The position numbers and the translations under genes were made by a program. From Anastatus disparis (Eukaryota; Arthropoda; Insecta; Hymenoptera; Eupelmidae), in NCBI GenBank assembly GCA_017163975.1, contig JAFFSR010000032.1, positions 315,001 to 379,000 of the forward strand: a DNA stretch of 64,000 nt, read 5' to 3'. Under the pieces are notes generated by a model. That model saw only the letters and a list, made by a program, of their open reading frames with translations, did not search any database and had not been told where the DNA came from. Shown piece by piece: positions 21,561-33,700 of the stretch (position 1 is its first letter; each line of letters opens with the position of its first letter).

Positions 21561-23627
21561 TCAATTTACTTCTTGCCACTCATGTCTCGAAGTTTTGGCA
21601 GTGTAGATTTGGTTTCGTTCACTTTTCCAACAGTGAATCTTTCGAATACCTTTAATTTCTTTTGCATTTCCTAACCATTCCATTTTTTTTGTCAGTCGAA
21701 AAACTTCTAGCTCATCCTTGCGGATAACAAGAATGTTAATCGACGGAGTATATTTTGATACGTGAGTGGCGAAATTTTCAGCGTTTCTAATAAAATCCGC
21801 ACTCTTCTTGGACAGATTATGCGTGGTAGCATAATGTTTAACTAAACCACCAATACCGTCACAAGCGCCTTTACCATGACCTGTTGCAGAAAAAAGCCAT
21901 TTTCTGTTTACTTTTGAGTTTTGAAGCTCATAGAATTGATATCTATTTTTAAAATGACTGGCAGCTCCATCGGAAATGGTTATGATTTCATCAAGATCTT
22001 GCGCAATATGTTTTTGTTTTAAGTTATCGATAATTAAATTTATAGCCATTAGGGCATGAGACGAATCATGTTTAATATCGTCAGAGACGGTGACATAACT
22101 GACTGTTTTATTATTTCCAAAATAGCATACCGACGTAAATATTGATATTTGGTTTTTACTCCAATGATAGCTTTGAATTTCATTTTGAAGCAGAACTGTC
22201 CAATTTTCTGCAAAATCGACATGAATAACTATTTGGAAGTCATTATTTTTCGCTAAAAGTTTAACCTCTTTAATTGCTATACGCTGAATTTCTTTGACCA
22301 ATTTATGAGCTCTTACAGTGAGAGCGCACTCTTTTAACTCTATTAAGAAATTTTCAATTGTGCTAGTTTTATTCAGTAAATTTGATTTTTCCCAAACACC
22401 ATAAATTATTTCTTCATATAAATCTTCTTCTGTCAAATAAATTACTTGTAAATCAATAGAATCTCCAATGGGACATTCTTTACATTCTCTTAGTACACAT
22501 TTCATATCATCTTTTGAACAAAAAAGTGAAGAACATATTTTCAATTCCAAATCTGCAATGTCTTGTTTATTCTCTATTTTATAATTATTCAAAGCATCTA
22601 ACATAAGTTTAAGATTCTCGCAGTAAACGCAAAGACACGAATCGGTGGGTGGATGTGGTATAACCCACTTCGGTCTTAAAGCGTAGAATGTTGATTTACC
22701 AATTTTTGTTTTCATTTCAGGATTTTTGTCTTTAAATAATTGATATATTTCTTTTATACTTCGCGTAAGAAAGCGTTTAACTTTTTTAGTTTTTATACCA
22801 TTTTCTTTGATAGATACTGTGTCGCTTTTATTCGCACTTTGACGAGAACAATTAAAATCATCGTTCAGATAATAATCCTTTACTTTCATTACAATTTCAC
22901 TATCCAAAGAATGGCCACAATAGTTCTCAGACTGCTTGTAAATTTTTTTATTATTTACCAATGATCGTGCTTGATCAATCATATAAATAGTTACATTTGG
23001 TAAAACTGATAATAAATAATCTTTGGAAATATCACTTGGTATAATACTTAACAATCGCACTTTCTCAAGAAAATTTGAACAATTATCTAATGCAATTTTG
23101 ATATTCTCAAGCCATTTATCATTTGTTTTACATTCATTATTTTCATTCAATGCGGGCAAATCCGTTATATCGTAGACTTTCATCATTTTACTTGCTATTT
23201 GTGAATCAAATGCATCGTTTATTTGTTTTCTTTTTCGGAGAGCATAAGATTCTCGCATCTTGATATTGATACTTTGAGGCATTTTAATTGGTGAAATGTT
23301 TAATTTCAAATTACTTGAAGTCTCGTTGAGCTGTTCTACCACAGACTCACTATGAATAAAATCTTCCGAAGATTGTTGACTGCTTAAAGTCGATGAAATA
23401 GGCGCATTTTTCACTTCATCTAATAATATTTTGTAACACGAAGGGCATACTTTATCTTCTCTAGAGAAAAAAGTATTTGGATACAAGCGCTTCAAAGACT
23501 CCGTTAGATCACCTAATTCTCTAAGCGGACTTTTGGAGCAATCATAAACAACTTTTTTGTGCCTTTCTTTTAAATCATTGCACTTCATTTTAACAATCAG
23601 TGATGCCATTATTGATATTCTGTTCAA
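21561..23627 (-). CDS. Intact transposase-like protein, 688 aa
   Basis: A single long frame between the inverted ends, starting MNRISIMASL. The N-terminus has a C-x2-C pair (C61/C64) and a second cysteine cluster DSCLCVYCENLKLML (about 329-343). The C-terminal half has IHVDFAENW (D471), IITISDGAASHFKNR (D553) and GHGKGACDGIGG (584-594, D590). I recognise these as the conserved blocks of a repetitive, uncharacterised insect/cnidarian protein family. I infer an RNase H-like DDD or DDE transposase using D471 and D553 plus an acidic residue near 590; no published name is claimed. An alternative start at the seventh codon is possible. It would act on the element's own ~720 bp ends. Confidence 0.75.
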   Translation of the reverse strand: MNRISIMASLIVKMKCNDLKERHKKVVYDCSKSPLRELGDLTESLKRLYPNTFFSREDKVCPSCYKILLDEVKNAPISSTLSSQQSSEDFIHSESVVEQLNETSSNLKLNISPIKMPQSINIKMRESYALRKRKQINDAFDSQIASKMMKVYDITDLPALNENNECKTNDKWLENIKIALDNCSNFLEKVRLLSIIPSDISKDYLLSVLPNVTIYMIDQARSLVNNKKIYKQSENYCGHSLDSEIVMKVKDYYLNDDFNCSRQSANKSDTVSIKENGIKTKKVKRFLTRSIKEIYQLFKDKNPEMKTKIGKSTFYALRPKWVIPHPPTDSCLCVYCENLKLMLDALNNYKIENKQDIADLELKICSSLFCSKDDMKCVLRECKECPIGDSIDLQVIYLTEEDLYEEIIYGVWEKSNLLNKTSTIENFLIELKECALTVRAHKLVKEIQRIAIKEVKLLAKNNDFQIVIHVDFAENWTVLLQNEIQSYHWSKNQISIFTSVCYFGNNKTVSYVTVSDDIKHDSSHALMAINLIIDNLKQKHIAQDLDEIITISDGAASHFKNRYQFYELQNSKVNRKWLFSATGHGKGACDGIGGLVKHYATTHNLSKKSADFIRNAENFATHVSKYTPSINILVIRKDELEVFRLTKKMEWLGNAKEIKGIRKIHCWKSERNQIYTAKTSRHEWQEVN

Positions 23628-24688
23628 TGACTGATCGAAAAAAATAATTTTTCTTAAACAACTTTATTTTTTATCTTCCTTTTCTTATATTTTTAAACGC
23701 GTCAAGTCGTTGATGAGAATGCAAAGAACGAATCATCGCCACCTAGTAGTGACATGCGTCAACTCCCTACAAAATAAATTCAAATTCTAGGCGCGAAATT
23801 TAAACTGATAAAAAAATTATCTTCTTCAACAAAAAAAATTTTTATTATAATAATGTACCATAAAAAGAGGATAAATGGTTATATATTCTTTCATCAAAAT
23901 AACTTTTTTTTTAAATTAAAATATCTATATCTTCAGATTTTAATCTTCAACGAAAATTGCGTTTCCTCAATGTAAATATCATATTTATTTAAAGTTTCAG
24001 CATTTTTTTTTAAACTTTATATCGTCATAACTTTGGTTCTAATTGATCAAAATATTCGATCCGGGGTTTATTTTAAAAATTATTGTTGATATTTTTGATA
24101 TATTGATAAATAAAAGCATAAAAATAGTTGTAAGAACACGTAAAGTTGGAAAAATAGTACAATGCGCCATGGTATCAATGTTTTAAAATCGAAAATATAA
24201 AAAAAACGTTTAAAAATCTGTTAGAAAAAAATAAGGCAAAATCGCATATTCTCACCTACCCTTAAAGTTACTATTTTTTATGTACAAAATCATATAAAAA
24301 TTTAAAAAAAAAAAAAAAAAAATATAGTTTTTGAGAAAATTGTGTTAGAAAAAAATCGCTTTTTTCGGTTTTTCGTAAATAACTCAGTGAGATTAAATTG
24401 TATTACAAAAATCGAGATCGCATTTAAAACTAGACAAAATTCCGCACACTTTTGTTAAAAGAACGCTCAAAAAGGTTAAAAATTGACGGAACTATAGTCA
24501 TTTAAAAGTAGAGGTTCATTTTCAATTTTTGAATTTTCGTTTTTACATCCAACGCTAGAATTGCTGTAGTAAAAAGAAAAAAATTTTTTGAGCGTTCTAC
24601 GAGGTAAATTTTATTTTTATATACATAATAGAAGGTATTTTTATTACTTAGAAGAAAAAAAAAATTCGATCAGTGGAATCAGCCATAT

Positions 24689-26109
24689 GCTTTATTACAT
24701 TAAAAACTGCATCACACCTTATATATTTTCATTTTTTTTTTTTAAATATAAGCAGTTAATTAGTTTACATTGTTTAATATTTTAATTGCTTTTATTTATT
24801 TAAATATGATTTAAATGTAACTATTCTTACCCAATGTATTAAAGGCTGTCTTGAAATCTAAGGAAACTATATGAATTTTATTTTCAAATAATTATATTTC
24901 TTAAAAATTTGAAATATATTTTTATGCATCTTACATCTGTAATTTGATTCCAATCTCTTGATAGTTCTACTTTACATCTTTTTAAAATATTTATCATTCT
25001 TTTGAAATATATATTTTCTTTGATCTCATCTAACAATATCAATACTTTGTGCTTGATTTTTAATTCTTAAAAAAACACTATTATTTAATTATTAGTAATT
25101 AATTATAAATCTTTTATATCATGTCATATTGCTTGTTGACATATATTTTTATAAAAACAGAAAACCTCCTATCCAATTACGTTTTTGAAGTATTTTTATC
25201 GATGAAATTAATTAAAAATTATATATTTAAAATTCCTATTTCTGTTAAAACTTGATCAATACAAATTATTACAGGTTATATTTCGGGAAGGCATTTTGTT
25301 CAATCATCTTAACTCTTACAAATAAAAAAAATATATGAAAAATGAAGTAAAAAAAAAAGTATTTTTATAGAAATCAACTTTCAAATTTACATTATTACCA
25401 TCAATTTCATGCAATTCATTTTTCGTGAACTGACAATGTTTTAACAGAATTGGATACAAGAAACTTATTTAATTTTACTTTTTTTGGTATTTAAACACAA
25501 TATCATTATTTTAATTTTTGTGCAGTCTTCAAATACTCCTACTATTTTATAAAAGAAATTAATAAACTTAGCTCAAACTTCTTAAATCATCTTCTAATAT
25601 TGAATAATTTTTTTGCAAAAATTATATTACTAGGTCCGGTATGTACATTGACAAGTAATTCTCAATAACTTTACTAAAAGATATATTAAAATTGTTAAAT
25701 CTTTTATTTGTTTTCTAATTACAATAATGATTTACAATTTTAAAATTATAAAATTATATAAATAAATCTTAAAATGTATAAAATTTATATGTGATACAAT
25801 TTAGGTAAAGTATGAAATTCGAGAAAGATGGATGCTTACTGTTGTAATTAAATATAAAATTCAATACATGTAATCATTTATTTAATTTACCCTAAAGAAA
25901 AGAAATATGTAAGGGTGCAGTCAGATGAGTAGAAAAGAGACTGCCGAATAGAGGATGCGTAATAGAAACAACTAATCAGCGCTATTTCAGGCAAGTTTCA
26001 TGCGAAGAATAGAATTCTATTCTCTATTCCACTGTAGAATGGAAGAGCGAGTCGCGACACGGAGTAAATAAACAAAAATCTTATATTATATTACAGTGAA
26101 ACCACTTTT
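24689..26109. other. AT-rich DNA with a small RT relic
   Basis: Mostly featureless AT-rich sequence. The only coding trace is the short reverse-transcriptase motif described at 24800-25080. Confidence 0.4.
24800..25080 (-). pseudogene. Reverse transcriptase motif relic
   Basis: The minus translation includes HIVSLDFKTAFNTLGKN, the D-x-x-x-AF motif A of reverse transcriptases. A similar fragment on the plus strand at 39090-39170 reads ISLDLKSVFDTVGKN, so both come from one family. Too little is left to name the clade. Confidence 0.35.
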
Positions 26110-26800
26110 TTTCCGTTTCTCCGGTTCTCCGGTTCTCCGCATTTTTTAAATGGGTCTAATCTTTTGGTAATAAAAGTAGCAATTTTTTATTGGGCCCTAT
26201 ATAATTAGTACTCATTAGTCACAAGCTTCTTTTCGGGCCATATTTTTTTGGGTCTTATATTATTTTGGACCCTATATTTTTATTCAATGTCCATTTTTTT
26301 GGGCCCTTCTTTTTTTCATCCTTATATTTTCTTGGGTGCTTTATTTTTTTGAGCCTTATTTTTTTGGGTCCAATATTTTTTTTGGTTCTATATTTTTTTG
26401 GGCTTTATATTTTTTTGGGCCTTATATTTTCATGCACCTTATATTTTTTTGGACTCAATATTTTTTTGGGCCCAATATTCTTTTGGTCTCTATATTTTTT
26501 GGGCTCTATATTTTTTTGGGCCTTATATTTTCTTGGGCCTTATTTTTTTTTTTGCCCAATAATTTTGTCGTCTATATTTTTTAGGCATTATATTTTTTGA
26601 GCTTTATATTTTTTGGGTCTTATATTTTCTTGCGCCATATATTTTTTTGGGCACAATAATTTTTTGTACCTAATATTTTTTTGGTCTTTATATTTTTTGG
26701 GCTTTATGTTTTTTTGAGCCTTATATTTTCTTAGGCCTTATTTTTTTTCGGGCCTTATATTTTTTTGGGCCCAATAATTTTTCAGGTCCTATATTTTATT
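26110..26800. repeat. TTTTTTGGGCCTTATA minisatellite
   Basis: About 30 imperfect units of roughly 20 bp containing TTTTTTTGGGC(C/T) and TTATATTTT. The two open frames here (Phe/Leu/Tyr-rich) are artefacts of the repeat. Confidence 0.9.
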
Positions 26801-26811
26801 TAGCTCTATAA

Positions 26812-26965
26812 ATATGCAGCCTATATGCAGCCGATAAAACAGCGCATCCCAATATGCAGCCAATTCAACAGCGCATCCCAATATGCAGCCGATTTAACAG
26901 CGCATCCCCATATGCAGCCGATTCAACAGCGCATCCTCTTATATAGCTGATTCAACATCATATAA
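26812..26965. repeat. 29 bp tandem repeat (ATATGCAGCC...CGCATCCCA)
   Basis: Four near-identical 29 bp units, starting ATATGCAGCCGATTCAACAG and ending CGCATCCCA, with partial units on both sides. It lies just past the 3' side of the Helitron relic and is sharply different from the T-rich array before it. Confidence 0.9.
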
Positions 26966-27059
26966 ACTATTTTGAAAGCGTCAGTTGATATCATATATAT
27001 ATATTTTAGTAAATATTATATTTTTTATTATATTTCGAGTTCAACTATTACACAACAAC

Positions 27060-28507
27060 ATATACAACATCTCTTGACATATTCTTTATAATACCTCTCT
27101 ATAAACAATGTTTTTTGTATATATTGTGTTCTGATCATTTTTATTTTCTCCGTTGACAATAGCGTGGTCACCTAAAAATAATTTTAAATTATTTTTTAAT
27201 TTCGTCCTTGAAAGAGCAACATATAATTGCCCATGACTGAAAACTGGCGACAGCAAATAAACACCAACTTTCTTATAAGATCGTCATTGTGATTTATTAT
27301 TAGTCATTGCAAATCCTAATCTAATAGGAAACTGTTTTCGTTGCATATTGAATAGAAATTTTTTTTGTAGATGGAAAATAAACTTATTCTTGGAATAAAA
27401 ACTAATTTACCTTTGTTTTGACCAGTTGCTAATTCTACTTGAATGGAATATTTAGGCAATTTTTTTTACTATCAACCTTGTTACATTACAAAGTCCCTTA
27501 TTGAAATTTAAATTTCTTAAAAGTATTATTATAGCCCCTACTTTTAAATGTAATTCATGTGGTGGAAGTCCAGTAGGATTTAACTTATTAAAAAATTCTG
27601 TAGGTTACATAATATCTAAATTTTCTTTGTTATCATCTCCAACTGTATCAAAACTTAAATATTCAACATGGTTTCCTTTCATTTAATTCAAAACATTGTT
27701 ATTGATTTCAGTATAATCATTATTTTTAGGAGCCAAAATCAGTTTTTCCGTTAGATTCGTACTGTTTATTTTTATTGTTTTTTCGAATATTTCTTCGACA
27801 AGATTTTCTTTAATGATAAAATTATCTGGTATACCACTTGGTTCATTATCATCTTCAAAAACATTGCGGCATTTTCCTTCTCTGATATCTAATAACCATT
27901 GTTTAAAATTATTATCACTATCCGAAACTCGCAGATTTTCATTTAACTTTATTTGCTTAAAATTTTGCCATGATAAACTAAATTTAACTGAATTTTTAAT
28001 AATGTTTATACGGCTACCATGTCGTACAATTGGTAATGTTTGCCTGAAATCTCCTGATACAATTACAATTTTACCACTGAAGGGTTAGTTTACATCGCAT
28101 AAATCTTGAAAAAGACGATCAACTGCTTCAAAAGCAAATTTTGAAATTATGGATATTTCATCCCTAATAGTTATTTGTGTTTTTTTTGTTTGCCTTCTGC
28201 GGAATTAGGCTTATTATTACAAGTTGTACAATCTGTTATATTTAACGGTAGTTTAAATGTTGTATGCACAGTTTTTCCATCGACTAATAAATTCGCTGCT
28301 ATACCTGTCCAAGCTACACATAAATAATGTATGGTATGATATTAAAAATAAGCTATTAAAACGTTAAGTAAATAACTTTTTCCACTTCCACCTGGTCTAT
28401 CTATAAAAATATATTTTTCTTTATTTTGGTTGTTTAAACTTTTTATAGTAGAGTTCAATATTTGCCTTTGTTTATCATTTGAAGAATTTATTTTCATTCA
28501 TAATTCT
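27060..28507 (-). pseudogene. Helitron Pif1-type helicase relic
   Basis: Minus-strand motifs in order: NDKQRQILNSTIKSLN, YIFIDRPGGSGKSYLLN (Walker A), VAWTGIAANLLVDGKTVH, SGDFRQTLPIVRHGS-type block, KLNENLRV, NKLNPTGLPPHELHLKVGA, and near the end SPVFSHGQ-like remnants. The order matches superfamily 1 Pif1-like helicases of Helitrons. Several stops and frameshifts are present, for example within the region corresponding to the Walker B block. It would have unwound DNA in the nucleus during rolling-circle transposition. Confidence 0.85.
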
Positions 28508-28511
28508 TTAA

Positions 28512-31500
28512 GGGGAACCACCGGCTAGAAATAAACTTATTGAAATTATTAAGATAGCCAGCTGAAATTTTTTTTACATATAGCTTTTTGCTTATCTCTA
28601 ACTATGCCGCATCAAAATTGGGAAGAAAAATATTTTTCCATAGTTTTTTTTTTGCTTTTTTAAATTAAAAAAAAAAAATTGATAATTTTTTAAAGATTAA
28701 AAGTGTTGAAATCAAATTAACGATAAACCCATACCTGAGATTTTAACTGTTATTATTACGAACATTTTAAAAAAAGAAAATTGCAGATCCGTTGAATAAC
28801 AAAAAAGGAGTAGCGATTTTAAAATCGGACTTTCCAGGTACAATATTTTTTTCTTCATTTTTGTCGTAAAAATCTTTAAAGTGGTCTTTTTTCGAAAAGT
28901 TATATTTTAATGGGAATGAATTTATGAAACTGAATATACAGGGGGTTCGGCATGCGCTAATTACAAATCTGACATCATTTTTTTATTTTGACCTAAACCC
29001 AAGATGGGCGAAAAAAATTCGAATTTTGTGTTTTTGATAACGTGATGTATTCAAGCATTTTAATACAATAAAACATTAAATATTCATTAAAAAAGTATTT
29101 TTTTTTTTTTAAGATGTTTATAATAATTTATAGTATTATATATGTAAAATACATAAGTAATATAACGAAAAAAAACAACAAAAAATAAGTAAATAAATAA
29201 ATAAATTGTAAAAGCAAATTCTGACAACTGTAAAGTAGTTTCTTTACTGAATAACAATAATTATAACGCATCTTCATTATGATGATAAAATGATAATAAA
29301 AATTCTCTAATTACTATAACAAAAAACAAAGATTCTCATAAACGTAATAAATTCTAAACAAAATGAAAACTTTAGAGTATGAAGATCCTCAAAACATTCC
29401 TGGACTGTATGATACTTCTTCTAGGAGTAATAATTTTTCTTCTTGATATTTTTTACCAGCTTTTATGATGCGATGAGCTTTTCTAGTTATATCAATTTTT
29501 TTTCTCACTTCTTTAAAGTCTATAGGTGTCAATTCTTTTTAGATTTGATACATTATCATTATTGTTTAGTCCTAATTGTTTCATAATTTCTGAAACGGTT
29601 CTGTCACTTCCAACATTGTATTCGCAAACTCCTAATGAAGCTGCGATCCTAACTCGCGCTTTACCTGTGTAATTTTTTTAGAACATCGGTTCCAAATAAT
29701 GTTGTGGAGGCTTTCGTTAGCATTCTGAGTACAACAGCGACTGCAACGGATTAGCAAAGACTCGTCTGAAAGTCTTTCGTACAGTGGTAGAACTTTTTCA
29801 AAGCAGACTTTGTTTATTGGTATGTTCATATTTTTTTTATGGGGACCTGGACATCTATTCACTACTAAAGCTTTTTGAAAAAAGCACCACGAGTTCAACC
29901 CTTTTGGACAATAATCATGTCTAGGTTCTTCATCAATAGATGCTGAATGATAAATTGATGCTAAAATAGCATTTTTCATACCCTGTAAAAATCAGTATAC
30001 TAAAAAATTTTTATACATAAGAATGAATAGAATTATTTTTTCATCAAACCTGAATGTTATTTCTATTTTTATATATGGCATTTTTATAATAATTAGTAAG
30101 TTTTTTTATTGTCGTTTCTTTCAATTGTTCAAATCCTCTGCCTCCTAGAGTAACTTTAAGACTTCTTTCATCTTTTATTATGTTGATAATACCTGTATAT
30201 AATCTAAAAGTAATAATAATATATAGTATTTATTATAAATGTAAGATTTTATTTCTTTACCTTTTCGCAACATGGTTCACGCATTCTTCTTTATTTATTT
30301 TAATAGATGAATCATAAATATTTAATGAAATTAAATGGTCATCAGTCTTGGAATCTCCGTCAGAAAGGATAGTGACATAGCGAAAGCCTAATTTTTCAGA
30401 ACGTTTCCATAACTTTTCGGCGATTGAAACCTCCATGGCCCCGGAAGATCCTACATGATCTATAAGGCATTTACTGGCATGCCCTTCACGCCAAATATAA
30501 AATTCTAACGAGTCTGAGCCTAATGATGCAGCTGTTGTTATGCATTCTTGGCAAAATTTTGAAACAACCTCAAAATCGAGAACAAATCCTGTTAGCAAAT
30601 CTATAACACTACCAAAACCATTTTTTGATTTGAAGCCCGGCGTTGGCTATGAACCATCATAACTCACATCTATATTCAAAATATCATCTTTTCCAGTTTT
30701 TTTTTTTTCAGTAATGCTTTCATCTGAATTTCCTAAATCAAAGTATTTGTAAGTATTTTTTGCTATTATTCGGCATTCCTCGAGTATAATATTTGTGGCT
30801 ACTTCTACAGATTGTTCTACTATACTACTGTGTTCTTGAAAAGTTCAAAGAGGTACTGATTTTATATTTATTATCAAACAAAACTGTTCTACAGCATTGT
30901 GTCCTTTGCCTATATATGAAAAAGCTAGAGCTATGCGAAGATTCACATCAAAGCGATGGTTTACAAATAATTTTGACTGTTCAATTTTCTTGAAAGTGAA
31001 CACACTACACTTATTGTCGTCGAAACCGCTTTCCCCACTATCATGACACTTTAGGATCAAATTTCGCGCAAATCCAAAACGTTGATCAGACAATTCAATT
31101 TCTAATGAATTACCTCCGCACTCACTGCATTTCAACTTATTTAGTATAGGTATCAGCTCCGACACTTGTAGAAATATGTACTTTAGAGATTCATTTTTTG
31201 ATCGGCTATTTTAGTCACAATTTAGATCACTTTCACAATCACTTTTTGATTTATCATTCATATTTTCGCTATTTTCAAAAATTCCTATTTGCTCGCTAAG
31301 AATATGATTTTCCATATTTTCTGAAGACTGGTTATCAAAAAAACACGATCTATGATCTGAGTTAATGATTTTGGTTCGTAGACGTACATTGTGTTCAATA
31401 CTTGAATTTTTTTTCGTCCACCAGTTTGTCCATCTTTTATTAACAAGATCACGAAAATGTTGAGACCTTTTCAAGGCTTTCACGCGAGGCATTTTTCTTT

Positions 31501-32248
31501 ATTTTCTGTTACTATAACATCAAAGAAACTAATATACTGTGATACAAGAATCGTATAAAGAGAATGAGAACTGCGTGTTCTCGATAAATCATGAAAATTT
31601 TACAAACCTCGTGATGTAAACGAATACTAGTTGTACAACAAACGTACGAATAAAGAAAATTTGTATCATGTGAGAATGAAGAATAACACATGTTGTTATT
31701 TTATTAGAATCTGCTATAATTTTGATTTTGTTTTATACAAAATAATGTACAATAATTTATTAATTTTAAAAGTACATACACTAATATTTATATACAATAA
31801 TAATTATATACAATAATAACTCTGTATATTCAATATCATAAATTTATTTTTATTTAAATATAACTTTTTGAAAAAAGACCTCTCTAAAGATTTTAACGAC
31901 GAAAATGAAGAAAAAAAATTTTACCTGGAATGTCCGCTTTTAAAATCGCTACTACTTTTTTGTTATTCAACGGATCTGCAATTTTCTTTTTTTAAAATGT
32001 TCGTAATAATAACAGCTAAAATCTCTCGTATGGGTTTGTCGTTAATTTGATTTCAACACTTTTAATCTTTAAAAAATTATCAACTTTTTTTTTTTAATTT
32101 AAAAAACCAAAAAAAACTATGGAAAAATATTTTTTTTCCCAATTTTGATGCGGCATAGTTAGAGATAAGCAAAAAACTAAACGTAAAAAAAATTTCAGCT
32201 GGCTATCTTAATAATTTCAATAAGTTTATTTCTAGCCGGTGGTTCCCC
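28512..32248. mobile_element. TTAA-inserted Mutator-like/Kolobok-type transposon
   Basis: The ends read GGGGAACCACCGGCTAGAAA and its complement, with inverted ends of roughly 390 bp (28512-28900 and 31862-32248). TTAA precedes the left end (28508-28511) and TTAG follows the right end (32249-32252), a decayed TTAA duplication. The element interrupts the Helitron gene between Rep and helicase domains. Its gene lies on the minus strand. TTAA plus GGGG ends and the protein family point to Kolobok-type elements, by family knowledge. Confidence 0.85.
29632..31492 (-). pseudogene. Mutator-like (PF20700-type) transposase, near intact
   Basis: Minus-strand open pieces run 31492-31211, 31165-30845, 30598-30257 and 29979-29632 in protein order. 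Visible blocks: a basic start MPRVKALKRS; KLKCSECGGNSL with further cysteines (zinc finger); NIDVSYDGS just before a stop (first acidic residue); VLDFEVVSKFCQEC; GSSGAMEVSIAEKLW; YVTILSDGDSKT (second acidic residue); EECVNHVAKR; and CPKGLNSWCFF, CTQNANESLHNIIW (likely catalytic Glu). I recognise this as the Mutator-like transposase family common in insects and Hydra. Stops near 31210 and 30842, a TGG-type tryptophan codon turned stop after DVSYDGS, and a break near 30250 make it dead, unless the last is an intron. Confidence 0.8.
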
Positions 32249-33470
32249 TTAGGAATATTATTATGATTTATCATTGTTTGATTATTATCTTCTTCTATAA
32301 ATGTGCTTATGCTAGGTAAATTGAAATCGTTTAATGAAAATCCATTGACTCGTAAATTATTTTTAATAACATTCAATGCATGATCTTCACCTATATTTTT
32401 TTTGTATTTAGGGTGGTAAAATTTATCTTTATATTTTTCATATAAATCTCGTGCATTTATAGGATTATAAAAAACGCAAATAAAAGTAAATAATTCACGA
32501 AGAGTATAAGGGAATTCTGTTGAAGATGCTTTTTCCAAACATCTATCCCAATCTTCATCTTCATTAATTAATTGTTTTGCCTTAGCTGCCTCATAAAACG
32601 AATTGTACATCACATCATCAACAGTACGCAAAGCTTCAAAAGACGTGGCTCCTTTCACATGTAACAGAAATAACTGAATAAAATAACGTTCTCTATCTTT
32701 CGGACTTACTAAGTACATTCTTCTAAGTATTGGTTTTTTTTTCTTTCATTCCACTTTTTCAGTCTTTCATCAAATGTATAAAAATTTGGTATTTCTGAAT
32801 ACAAGTAATTTCGTGCTTCAAAATCTTCTCTATTCAATTCAAAATATGCTGTTAATGTTGTTCCCACATTTTTTTGCATCATCATTTCTTCTTTTTCTTC
32901 TTTAAAACATACGTTTTGTTGATTTTCTTCATGAATGCTTAGACGTTTTATAGTATGTGAAATAACATGTAAAGAATATTCTAATAATCTGTGCATTGCT
33001 TGAGGTGGACATAAATATAGTGTATTAATGTATTGTTGGATTCCGTCATATTCATATTTAACATTTTCACTATTGTCATTTTGAAAAGTGTCTTTATTTT
33101 CTAATTGAAAATCTACATTTACTTGATGTATTTTAATGTATGCACAATCATGACCTTTATAACAGTATTTGAATAAATATTTAATGCATTGTACAGTGGA
33201 ACAAACTTCTACGTTTATGTATGCATTAGATTTCAATAATAAGTTAAGTTTGTAAGGAGCAACAAATCCACTATCTGCAATTCTTTCTGTAAATTTAATT
33301 TTGAAAATAATTTTGACGCCATCATTTTTGCGTTTGTATAGTGGATATCCATTTGATTTAAATGTTGTTGTATCATTAAATTTTTTTGGAAAATTTTTCG
33401 TACATTGTTTCGTATTTTTATCCATACATGGACAATTTATATTTTGCATACGACAAGGACCGCGTATCAT
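32249..33470 (-). pseudogene. Helitron Rep C-terminal region and linker relic
   Basis: Two open pieces on the minus strand. 33470-32709 starts IRGPCRMQNINCPCM and has NAYINVEVCSTVQ and IKYLFKYCYKGHDCAYIK. 32718-32203 has SPKDRERYFIQLFLLHVKGA and TSFEALRTVDDVMYNSF. These are highly characteristic of Helitron Rep/helicase proteins. The two frames overlap with a shift near 32715. The right edge of the later transposon cuts the gene at 32248. Confidence 0.9.
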
Positions 33471-33700
33471 AAATTATTTAACAATACTATATAATTTTGG
33501 ATAAATATCTCTATTTGGGATTCCTGCACTTATTATTTTATCAACTTTTTCGGGAATATCAAATTTATCATTTTTATCTAAGAGTAACAAACGCATATAA
33601 GGTAATCCTCGTTTTTAAATTCAATTACATAGCTATATGCAATAAAATTTCCTGATATTCCCTTTTTTATTACTAAATTTTTTAATTCATCTACTTTTTA
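33471..33700 (-). pseudogene. Helitron HUH nuclease core, catalytic histidines lost
   Basis: The minus translation reads KRGLPYMRLLLLLD. Helitron Rep proteins normally have KRGLPHxHLL here, the HUH motif; the two histidines are Tyr and Arg in this copy. A frameshift separates it from the preceding SYVIEF block. Further on, DKIISAGIPNRDIYPKLY leads to the Rep C-terminal region. The nuclease is inactive. Confidence 0.75.

Larger units (their letters stand above)
20623..24688. mobile_element. DNA transposon with ~720 bp inverted ends
   Basis: The outer ends read ATATGGCTGATTC and its complement, followed inward by CACTGATCGAATTTTTT on both sides. Inverted similarity continues to about 21350 on the left and from about 23965 on the right. 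The left end carries an extra 22 bp (20636-20657) between ATATGGCTGATTC and CACTGATCG. No target duplication is obvious. The interior has one intact gene on the minus strand. The long inverted ends and intact gene suggest an autonomous, fairly recent element. Confidence 0.85.

Noticed and set aside
26265..26600. Phe/Leu/Tyr-rich open frame resembling a membrane protein
   Set aside because: It follows the ~20 bp minisatellite unit exactly and is repeated in two frames.
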